Positions 55,550 through 64,000 of a DNA stretch of 64,000 bases are shown here, piece after piece (positions within the stretch are counted from its first letter, which is position 1; each line of letters begins with the position of its first letter). A program made the position numbers and the translations under genes. The notes under the pieces are model-generated. The model saw only the letters and a list, made by a program, of their open reading frames with translations, made no database searches and was not told the origin of the DNA. This stretch comes from Isoetes taiwanensis (lineage: Eukaryota; Streptophyta; Lycopodiopsida; Isoetales; Isoetaceae), in NCBI GenBank assembly GCA_021234155.1, contig JAJEKV010000005.1, positions 12,036,787-12,100,786 on the forward strand, in the 5' to 3' direction.

Positions 55550-56014
55550 ATGGTGCAAAAACAGAGCAGAGAGATAGTCCAAAATATTGAAGAAAGGGAT
55601 CTTTTTCATAAGAAGAGGTATAAAGGCATTAGAATGAGGTCATGGGGCAGATCGGTCTCTGAAAGCCGGGATCCGCGCACAGGCTCCCAAATATGGTTGG
55701 GCAACTTTGCCACTCACCATATGAGTGTACGATGCTGTCTATTTCTGCATCTATGACCCTGATGTTGTCCTTAATTTTCCACTAGAGTTTTTTTCTGGCA
55801 ATTTTGTTGCAAAATTTGAACTTTCAATTAGCCTTGATCTTCTTCCTCATCCTCGTAGACCTGCCGAAGATTTTTTGGATCAAACCCAATCCCAAATTGG
55901 TCTCTTATTTGACATGGCCCTTGCCATGCTTCTGTCTTTTGATCCTACCGTTGCATGTGTAGTCGAATTAGTGCCCATCATAATACATTCTGGGCTCTCT
56001 GGTCATATTCTTAA
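55550..56014 (+). pseudogene. AP2/ERF pseudogene (frameshifts, changed domain residues)
   Basis: Homologous over its full length to the gene at 54117. The domain reads 'YKGIRMRSWGRSVSESRDP' (W to S and I to S at structural positions) and 'WLGNFATHHMS', after which a ~13-base deletion shifts the frame. The remainder continues in the next frame ('MYDAVYFCIYDPDVVLNFPL') through '[20 protein letters not shown]', then a second shift near 55957, and LWSYS is found out of frame at the end. Probably non-functional. Confidence 0.88.
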
Positions 56015-57240
56015 CTCTTTGCAGCCTCAAATCCTATCAAACAATTTACTATTTAGTATATCAGCTGCAAGAAAGTAAGTAGTTGTTTGAATAGTGAACA
56101 TGGCAATTTCTATTATTGTATGGGAATGTCCCCTTGCTTTGCATGCCATTTCAGAGAAACAAAGTTTAAACTAGCAGTAGTGCAGGCTTGGGGCAAAGGG
56201 TCGGGCGAGTTGTATATAGGAGATCCATAATCATTTAAACACTCTATCCTTTTTCTATATGGAGGAAGAAAAACAAGGTAAGGTATTATTAATTGCCACT
56301 TAATTTAAACACTCTTTCGTGAATCTCTCCTAATGCCAAATATTTTAGGTGTAAGGGTATGAATCTTTATTGTACAAGGATTCTACTTTAAGAAAGCGGT
56401 AATGACCCCCAAGAGGCCACTATGTGTTTTAAGGGTCTCGTAATGCAAAGGAAAAAATGTAGGACCTAGTCTCGTAATACAACGGAAAAAATGTAGGACC
56501 TAAAGGAAAAATGTAAAATGTTCTTTAAACCTTTGTCCCGTTACGTTGGCAAATAGTTTTTACAAGTTTTTTGTTGGGGAAAAAAATGTTTATTAAAAAA
56601 ATATGGGTTTTTTATGCGTGATGAACCATTGAGAGTTCATATAAATATAGAGGGAAAAGACGTAGCTAAAAATGAAAAAGAGAAATAAAGAAGCTTATAT
56701 TGTTTTAAGGGCTTATCAAGACATATATAAGTATACATCAACGTGATATGGGAACACGTGTCTGATCCAGCAACAGTGTAACGCTTGGGTTCCGGCTTCG
56801 TGAATGGTTTCCGGCTTCGTGAATGGGAAAAAAAAAATAAGGATAAGGGTCGAGGTCCGGAGCACCGCCATCGCAGCTTGGGGAAGCGACATCAAATTCA
56901 TCGAGGTCCGGAGCACCGACATCGCCACAGCTGGAAAAGGAAAGAAGTTCGTAAGAAACTCTTAAGGTTAGGTTTAGTTTTTTGGCAAGCGGTGAGTCTA
57001 AAGCACCGTTCTGGACAGAAATCCGTGAGCAGCTAAGGCCAAAATGGATTTTTGTGATAGAGAAAATGGTAATGGAGGCGCAAATAAGAGCTCCATGCCC
57101 TAATCTTCGAAGAAAGAACAGAGCTTGCCGGATTTGGATGGCCTATACTCAAATCAGAGAAGATATGTCTGATTCATGATCTGGGTAAGAGATTCAAATC
57201 ACTCTTGGTGCATTGACATCATTTTTTTCTGTTATTGAGC
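56015..57240. other. 3' flank of the AP2/ERF unit and unassigned sequence
   Basis: 56060-56340 repeats the 3' flank and 'gggtcgggcgagttgtatat' block of the first tandem unit. After about 56345 the sequence is unrelated and has 'aatgtaggacct' phrases doubled near 56455-56510 and 'ccggcttcgtgaatgg' doubled at 56791-56826. A basic frame at 56785-57036 ('GRGPEHRHRSLGKRHQ') repeats a short motif and is not convincing as a gene. Confidence 0.5.
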
Positions 57241-57249
57241 CTCAGATGC

Positions 57250-57698
57250 TAACTTGATTGATGCATGCCAAACTAGAAGGTTTTGTGCAACGACAACAAC
57301 CGACATCCTGCTTGATCATGGTTGCATTAGGAGTGAACCCATTCAGGTTTGTGCAATGTATTTGGATCCAAAACATCAGGCTCTAGATGTCGTTTACAGC
57401 TCTGAATAGCATTGGAAAATCGTTTTGGGTAACAATATTTTCTGCTTGCTGATAAAGATGATCATTATGCACAAGTTTTGTATCTATTTAGCAGGATTGC
57501 AGGCATGACCAAAGCCAAAGTTTATCATATCATCATGTTTCTCAGATCTGCCCATTTGCCAAACTACATGTACAGTCAAAGTCAGATTCAAGGTAGTTCT
57601 CATGTTTTCCTTGGGGCTTATGAAGAACAAGGCTGGGAGAGCAAAAAAAATATCAAGGAGTTCCAATATTACATGACTCATGTCACGATAAACAGAAG
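57250..57698 (+). pseudogene. Methyltransferase-like gene, upstream part
   Basis: Protein-like frames: 'ANLIDACQTRRFCATTTTDI' to 'QVCAMYLDPKHQALDVVYSS' (57250-57407), ending at a stop. Then, after 'ctatttagcag' (possible splice acceptor, 57486-57496), comes 'IAGMTKAKVYHIIMFLRSAH' to 'LPNYMYSQSQIQG', 'SSHVFLGAYEEQGWESKKN' and 'IKEFQYYMTHVTINRS'. The frame is cut at 57699 by a terminal-inverted-repeat element and resumes at 62067. I infer both parts are one gene because frame and coding character match across the insertion. I do not recognise this half. Confidence 0.55.
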
Positions 57699-58479
57699 CA
57701 TTAGGGCGGATTTGGGGTCTAAAAATGGCCTCCTATCAGCCATTCCACGTCATATTTCCGCTCCTTTTTTCCCATGCCACCTAGGATACCAAAATCTCAT
57801 CATTACAGATTTACTTGGAATATTCACGGAATAAGGGGGATCGCGCATTCATGGCGCCATATGTATTTAATTCTGTTGGTTATCAGACAGACTGATGCAA
57901 CATGTGGCGCTTCTAAAAGCCACTTGCATTATAGCATACCGCAACTCATGGCGGTGTCTCTTGGTTTGTCGGATACCAAGCGTCGCGTGTCCACCGATTC
58001 TTGTGCTATTTTCATTTAGAGGCCATGGCCATACAAGCTTCCCGCCTTCCACATTTCAAAATTTGAATGTGTAGGTTGAAGCTTTGTATCGAACTTTCAT
58101 TTCGGTAGGCGCAGTCACGCCTTATGGGTGGTTCACATGGAGAAGTTTAGGCCCTCCCGAGTTACAGCGAAGTCGGCCGATTAAAATTCATTGTTTGCAT
58201 CGGCTCACGCAAGTTGGATCTTCGCGAGGGCTGATTTTTTTCAAAAGCGGGGCTGAATGTTTTTGCCTCGGCCCAAGTTCACATGTTTTAAGCCCGGTAG
58301 CTTCGCAGATTCGTCCATGTGAACCCGGCGTGCCGGGATCTTTACTTCATCCCAATACGGGCTTCCGCCCCTACAATTCGAAATTTGAATTTGCTTAATG
58401 TATAAAAGCATGGATTGTAGGAGAATGGACTTTTCAATTTCCATATGCACGTTGCAAATTTCAAAAAGCGAGGTTAGAA

Positions 58480-58881
58480 ATGCGGACGTTAAACTCACCT
58501 GAAGCGGGTATTGTCTTTGGGGCATACAAATTGTACACCTTCATTTCTCGTAGATGCGATCCATGCAGTGTGGAAGCTCCAAATGATGTGTGGATAAGGA
58601 TCCAACTGACTCACAAATATGCTCCAGTCTTCAATCGCAAAAAAAGAGGTCTAAAAAATAAGAACTTAGACCTCGACGTGTTGCGTCTTGCAGGCTCAAA
58701 AAGTGTCGACATCTGGGAGGATGGCAGTTTATATCTATTGGATCCGTTGAGTGGCAAGAAACCGTCATTTTGGGACATTTCAAGTTTAGTCCGATTTTGT
58801 GGTGACGGTAACTCTGGCCTCCTGGGATATTGTGAGAGATTGAGAGGGGGCGAAGGCATTGAATCGAATCTGATTCCTTGA
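58480..58881 (+). CDS. Hypothetical frame inside the TIR element
   Basis: A 133-codon frame ('GIVFGAYKLYTFISRRCDP', 'LDVLRLAGSKSVDIWEDGSL', 'GNSGLLGYCERLRGGEG') ends in a stop. Composition is protein-like in its second half. No family is recognised and no transposase motif (such as spaced D, D, E) can be assigned. It may be part of a captured host gene. Confidence 0.25.
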   Translation: MRTLNSPEAGIVFGAYKLYTFISRRCDPCSVEAPNDVWIRIQLTHKYAPVFNRKKRGLKNKNLDLDVLRLAGSKSVDIWEDGSLYLLDPLSGKKPSFWDISSLVRFCGDGNSGLLGYCERLRGGEGIESNLIP

Positions 58882-58889
58882 GATGAGCC

Positions 58890-59450
58890 GCTTCCGAGAA
58901 GGAAGGGGAAATGTCCATGAAGATGCTAATAAATGACATTATACTTTGCAATGTGAAGGGTTTATACATTCTTGAAGTACAAAGGTTATGGTGTTTGTGT
59001 TTAGATACCTCTAATACAAGAAGTCTTTGACTACTTTTCACAATAGATTCCTTTAAAAATCTATTGCTATTTAAATTATAGCAAAAATGAGTCTTGAAAC
59101 TCTTTAAGTAGTAGAAGAACTCTTTGACTAGTTATCCATTTGATGACCATTTTTTAAGAAAATATGATATGTGACATTCTTATATGCAAACATTCATAAA
59201 ATTTATGAACATTGAAGGTCAAAGCCATCCTTGTTTAAAGAGGATCATATGATCTTGAATCTTCATGCTGTGAAGTAATTGCATATAAAGAAATTAAGCA
59301 CAGTGTGATCCTTGCGTAAAAAGTAAATAGAAACACAAATATTGAACTTACAACTTAGCGTAAACAAATAGTATTTTAATAAACCAACACTTTACATACT
59401 AACACTTTACACTTTAAATAAGATATTTCTTTCTTTCCTTTTACTTGAAA
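58890..59450. other. TIR element interior, no gene seen
   Basis: AT-rich, without recognisable genes or strong repeats. Confidence 0.45.
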
Positions 59451-59454
59451 GCTA

Positions 59455-60420
59455 TTTTTTTTTCAAGATGGATCACACCAAGCGAATATTACATATGCAA
59501 AAAAAAAGGGACACACTAAATTCGCATGGTGTGATCCACTTTCTTATTTGTTGTCAAATTAAAATTAAACACAAGTACTCATTCCTATTTGTATCTAAAA
59601 TGCTTTACCACTCTTAAGTACATAAGTCATTATCCCTTTTCAAAGAGCATATTATTTTTCAAGAAGGATCACACCAAGCGAATAGTACATATGCAACAAA
59701 AATGGAACACACTAAATTCGCATCGTGTGATCCACTTTCTTATTTGTTTTCAAATTAAAATTAAACACAAGTACCCCTTCGCATTTAATGCTTTACCACC
59801 CTAAGTGCATAAAGTTATTAGTCCTTTTCAAAGAATAGAATAGAATAGAATAGTTTTTTTAACGTCCACGGAGACCAATAGGTCATGGGACCCATACAAT
59901 GGGCTAGTACAATCATTACTACTAGGATTAAAAAAACCCTGCCTCGAAAGGTTTTCAAGGGAAAAACCTTTGCAGTAATGATGATACTAGACAAGCAGAG
60001 ATAATGACTACTGAGGGCTCAGTAATTGCTGACGTTTATCTAGAACCTCAAGTATGTATAATGCCAAGTCATGCACAGATGGTGCTCTGAGAAGTTGTGG
60101 AAGCGTGGAATGGAATGCTAAGGTCAAGCAAGCATCACATCAAGCATCCTATTTGCATCTAAAATACTTTACCAACTCTAGTAGTACATAAAGTTATTAG
60201 CCTTTTTCAAAAAGCAAACACTTTATCAATAAATGAGCACGTCACATATCCACACTTAACTTCAAATAAGACACATATATATTTCTTTTATTAAAAGATA
60301 ATCAAAGTAATTTTACTATAGGAAGTCATCTTTTTCCAAAAACATCACACCAAGCGAATTTTGTATAAGCTGAAAGGTTGGAATATACTAAATTCACATG
60401 GTGTGATCCACTTTCTTGTT
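59455..60420. repeat. Tandem ~195-base repeat with a palindromic hairpin in each copy
   Basis: Each copy contains a ~70-base hairpin whose arms are 'tggatcacaccaagcgaat' and 'attcgcatggtgtgatcca': 59469-59538, 59666-59733 and 60343-60410 (slightly decayed). Between them are common phrases 'ctttcttatttgttgtcaaa', 'ttaaacacaagtac' and 'aaaatgctttaccact'. The third spacer is interrupted by the LINE fragment at 59832. A weaker relative of the hairpin arms lies at 61100-61170. Confidence 0.85.
59832..60125 (-). mobile_element. 5'-truncated LINE 1-family copy
   Basis: Nearly identical over about 290 bases to 14302-14590, including 'aacgtccacggagaccaata', 'gaaaggttttcaagggaaaa' and 'gtcatgcacagatggtgctc'. 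The tail consists of four 'gaata' repeats. It is inserted in the tandem hairpin repeat. High similarity suggests the family was active fairly recently. Confidence 0.9.
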
Positions 60421-60429
60421 TGTTGTCAA

Positions 60430-61990
60430 TAGATAATAACACCAAGTCCCTCATCAATAGTCTCCCATTTGCATATAAAATATGTATCATTCCAAGTTAT
60501 ATTATGTTTTATGAACTAAACTTTATCAAAGAGGGTCCCAAAGCAAAATACAAACACTTAATCAATAAGCCAACACTTTACCAACAACCAAAGCTTTATT
60601 AAATAAGATTTTTATGTTATTTTATCAAACCTAACAATGTTTCCATATGTGACACTTTGAGTTAACTGATCCAAAGGCTCATGAAAGTGACATTTTATAC
60701 AATATATCTTTGGAGCTTTTGTGTCGTGGCATTAGTAAACACCTCTAATGGAGCAAATATTTTGTAACTCATTTTTTCAACAACCCTGGATGCATGTCTT
60801 ATCAAACATTTCTTCATTGCAAGGACACCATTCTCATAAGGCTTGCACAATTAAACTAAAAGAGGTCATGGGGCGACTTTCAAGCTCGGCTCCCACAACT
60901 TTACAACGTAAAACTAGATGCCCATTGCCACGAATGTATATCTTGGAAAAGCATGTCTCTTATGTCCATATGTTAGACAACAACGATGCTAGTAATGCTT
61001 TTCCCTAGTCTCAAATCCCGACATCGATAAATATAGCCCAAAGAAAATATTTGATTCGGTGAGTGAATATAAATCAAGAAGAGGGAAAAAAAAAGCAAAA
61101 GGATCACATGACGAAAATCTCACTACACATTTACAAAGTGCATATGCATTTTAAGCATGGTGTGATCCATGTATTATTGAGGGTGCAAATTTGCAAATAT
61201 CCTCCTCTTCAAATCCCCCCCCCCTCCCTTCCCTTTTTTTTTTTTGTAATATACTATCCATAGCATTTATTTTGAACCCTATAGTTCTACCTATTCATTC
61301 GCGTATGAATGTCGCTCCCACATGTAACTCCATAGTCACCCTTCGTTAAGGATAGCATTCTCACCCACGAGCCTATGGATAGATATCCTTCCACCGCCAT
61401 GCCTTTATTGTTTTGTAAGTGATGAACTACTTGAAAGCAATGTAGGAGTACTAGGAGCAATGATGGATGCAATTAGAGATACAGTCGGTCGTTGAATTGT
61501 AAGAATGAATGGCGGGGGAGCAATACGATGAATGGGAAGAGCTTTGAAAGTAGGAAAAACTTCGGAATGAAAATTTGGGTAGTAAAACATGGCATGTAAC
61601 GTACGTTTGCTTGTCCGCACATCGCCTCGCCGTTGTTGCTTAACTCTATGCTCGCCCCGCAAAAACACAGACACTATTGGAGACTTGGATTCCAAATGAA
61701 GAGCGAAGGCGGAGAGGATGCACGTAGCGGCGCTAATGTGAACAATGGAAATCTTGGTGCCAAAATTTGATAAGATGATTGGTGCATGTGGGCATGTGCA
61801 CAGTAGGCAGGAAAAATAGCCATTATTTTGGTCCGCGATACGATTTTCGAAAAATGCGGGCCATTAATGTGGTTGCAATGAATGCACAAACATGTCCTAT
61901 GAAATTTTGCCATGTGGATGCCAAGTAAGCCTGCTCCTCTTTCTACTTGCCAACTAATACTGACTTTGGAAAAAAATGCGCAAACATCAT
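60430..61990. other. TIR element interior, right part, no gene seen
   Basis: AT-rich with C/T-rich runs near 61215-61240. A minus-strand frame at 61405-61695 is S/P/T-rich and unconvincing. Confidence 0.45.
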
Positions 61991-62066
61991 TGGTCGCGAG
62001 AAACATGACGTGGAATTCTGGCATCCAAGATATGGGCCATTTTGAGACCCCAAATCCGCCCTAATG

Positions 62067-63069
62067 TGAGGCTCGTGTGTTGCCTGTGAAGCTGAAACTT
62101 GAGCTACGGCTGACTCAGGTGACCAATGCACCGAAAAGCACGCCCCTTCCGAAATATCCATTAACTGGTGACGAAGAGGTGGATATAAAAACAAAGGAAA
62201 AATATTTGGAGTATTTTACAGGTAAACCCAAGTTCTCTTGGGCAGCAATGGATGGCGATTTCGTCCATAAGAGTCAGGCAAAGACATCATATATTTACAA
62301 CATGGTAAAGGAGTTGGTTCCACTGGACGGTTGTGTTCTTGATTTTTTCTCGGCCGGCACAGCTTCAAAAGTTGCTCTGATGCAAGGAAAATGCAGTGTT
62401 TCCTTTGAATATGACGATAAGGTATGCCGTTTTCTCAGATCCTTCTTTGAAACTCTAAAGAAAATGGCAAGGCCTGCCAAAGAAGAGGAAGAAGAAAATG
62501 CTATGCCAGATAAGCCAAACAGTTCAGACATGCCGGACATCAAAATAACTCAGGAGATAGAACTTAGCAAGATGGATCAAATACTGGATGCTATGGATCA
62601 GAAAAGTTTCCAAGAGAGGTTACAGGAAACCAGGGCACTGCTAGAACAAACAGAAAAGGCAACTGCTGAGCTCGATCCATAGTTCAAAAAACTGGAGGCA
62701 CTGAACAAAAATTTTGAGAAGATTCTGTCAGTGATAACAGGTTCTGTAGAAAAGCCGCTTCATAATTTCGAATATATGGGAATGTCTGATGATGCATCTG
62801 GAAGTGGTAGACTCGATGGCGATCATTCACCAAAAAGACAGAAGTTGGTTCGCTCTACAAAATACTCTATGGCATTCGAGGATGAATTGATGGATAGTTA
62901 TCAGATGTCAAGGCATGTGCAAGAGATAGCTATCGCAATGGATGTGGATATGCCAAATACTACAGGATATACAGAAATGGACACATCACAGGCAATTGCC
63001 GCAGGAAAGGAGCACGTTAGAAGAATAGCTGCAGAGGTTGGCAATCATGTAGAAAATATCAATCCATGA
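62067..63069 (+). pseudogene. DNA N4/N6-methyltransferase-like gene, C-terminal part with in-frame stop
   Basis: Open from the TIR element edge. 'FVHKSQAKTSYIYNMVKELV' then 'PLDGCVLDFFSAGTASKVAL' (about 62264-62380) resembles the C-terminal half of the bacterial-type N6/N4 DNA methylase fold: the substrate-lobe helix, then motif I (usually DPFxGSGT, here DFFSAGT) that binds S-adenosylmethionine. 'VSFEYDDKVCRF' fits the following acidic motif II. A coiled-coil-like region comes next ('SKMDQILDAMDQKSFQERLQ'), then a TAG stop at 62680-62682, and the same frame continues through 'KLEALNKNFEKILSVI' and a basic 'SPKRQKLVRSTK' stretch (possible nuclear signal) to 63069. The DPPY/SPPW catalytic motif is not visible, so activity cannot be claimed. 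Alternatives: another class I methyltransferase or a transposon-borne gene. Confidence 0.5.
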
Positions 63070-64000
63070 TTACCTTTTCTGTAATTATACTTCTTTGAAA
63101 ATACATGCTTTCTGATGTGTGCGAATTTTAATGAATATATTTGTCTAAAAGATCGCGACCGCGATTATTCCGACAAGATCTGTCTATTTTTTAGATTAAT
63201 ATTAGGTAATTGCAAGCAGTAAACTCTTTACATGTTGCCTTGCTTTCTTGTCCAAACTATCGCCATGGCGATCTTTGGGAGCAGGAGTGATGCTTTTGGA
63301 ACCCCATAGTTAATGTTATGAAACCTAGAAGCTATAGTTGTACAAGAGATTTTCGCGCTTGTAATTTTTTCAAGCTGATTTACTAATTAGTAACACTTCA
63401 TTCTGATTGCATACAACCATTTTTTAGTTTGCCTGACATGACCACGACCTATTTCGTTCTCAAACGAGAAAAATAATTAATGAAATCTTGCTTTTTGATT
63501 CATAGTTCCATGCTCATGAAGACCATTTCTAGCGCATTTAAAGTTATCCATCATGATGTGTGTGTGTTGAAATTGGAGACAAGGAAAATAAACATTTTTG
63601 CATCAAATTTAAGTTGTTACATGATTTTCTTATACCAGAGGCAAGTGTAATCAATCAATAAATTTAAGGAAGTATAATTTGGTCATGGAAAGTTATGAGT
63701 TTAGCAAATGTTTGCTTAGGTACATGTGGTGGTGCCATCTACGTAATGGTATCGTCCTTTAGTATATTGACTACCATTTGCAAAATGCTTTATTGGGTGG
63801 GGAAAAAAAAGCATACAAACGAAAAGGGTTGAGGGTTTAGGTATTTAACAACGATCTTATAGGTGTTTCAACCTTGAAATTTTTTGTTTTAGTATTGAAC
63901 GAATAAGTTTTAAGCTAGCTGGTTAACTCTTTACAATTGATTTTGCCCTACACTCTATTTTCTCAACTCTCAACGGATTGGTTGAAAATGTTGTGGCAGA
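63070..64000. other. 3' region and intergenic DNA, no gene seen
   Basis: AT-rich with 'tttaatgaatatatt' shortly after the stop, which could supply a polyadenylation signal. No other gene or repeat was recognised. Confidence 0.45.

Larger units (their letters stand above)
57699..62066. mobile_element. 4.4-kb element with terminal inverted repeats
   Basis: The left end 'cattagggcggatttggggt' is the inverse of the right end 'accccaaatccgccctaatg'. Similarity continues inward for about 80 bases with indels ('aaaatggcc', then 'ttccacgtcat.tttc'). Target duplication is unclear: a TA duplication with ends GGGCGGATTTGG is possible, and no 8-10 base repeat was found. No transposase frame was recognised, so it looks non-autonomous. 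It contains nested hairpins, tandem repeats and a LINE 1-family fragment. Confidence 0.72.

Noticed and set aside
61405..62194. Minus-strand S/P/T-rich frames near the right TIR
   Set aside because: They are antisense to the methyltransferase-like frame or cross the TIR, and have no motifs.

Overview
This window is repeat-rich nuclear DNA of a land plant. Plant-type AP2/ERF genes, a UDP-glycosyltransferase PSPG-box fragment, a Ty1-copia relic, plant-type LINEs, tRNA-derived SINEs and Helitrons all point that way. The species cannot be named from the sequence. The density and layering of old elements would suit a large genome, possibly a fern or other non-seed plant, but that is inference.

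Layout. 1-6.5 kb is tandem-repeat territory: purine (GA) tracts, a degenerate ~110-bp satellite, a five-copy ~431-bp array carrying tRNA-like promoter boxes on the minus strand, a minus-strand tRNA-derived SINE and a GC-rich island. 6.5-13.6 kb holds two Helitron-like insertions. 13.6-14.3 kb is one copy of a segment repeated near 35.5 kb. 14.3-17.9 kb is a decayed minus-strand LINE. 17.9-21.9 kb holds head-to-tail tRNA-derived SINE units around a 2.2-kb block with gene-like fragments. 21.9-25.6 kb is a broken minus-strand copia element. 26.4-32.1 kb is a third Helitron that carries a UGT fragment and a perfect 126-bp inverted repeat.

32.1-36.4 kb contains an intact single-exon AP2/ERF gene and a deleted pseudocopy, with small foldback elements between them. 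38.7-44.9 kb is a long minus-strand LINE with ORF1 and ORF2 and a poly(A) tail. 45.4-47.6 kb carries a swarm of GC-rich palindromic motifs. 47.7-50.7 kb is a 5'-truncated plus-strand LINE. 53.1-56.3 kb is a tandem pair of AP2/ERF units, one intact and one pseudogene. 57.2-63.1 kb is a decayed gene resembling a DNA N4/N6-methyltransferase, split by a 4.4-kb terminal-inverted-repeat element.

How it fits together. The recurring theme is an AP2/ERF segment that has been copied at least six times, counting pieces that keep only upstream or downstream flank, and then used as a target by Helitrons and LINEs. The copies act as natural empty sites for each other and so fix several insertion boundaries exactly: two Helitrons to the base, and a ~45-bp LINE tail. 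Only two genes look intact, the AP2/ERF genes at 32839 and 54117. Most other coding signal is transposon protein or captured and decayed gene fragments. No tRNA or rRNA gene or CRISPR array was seen.
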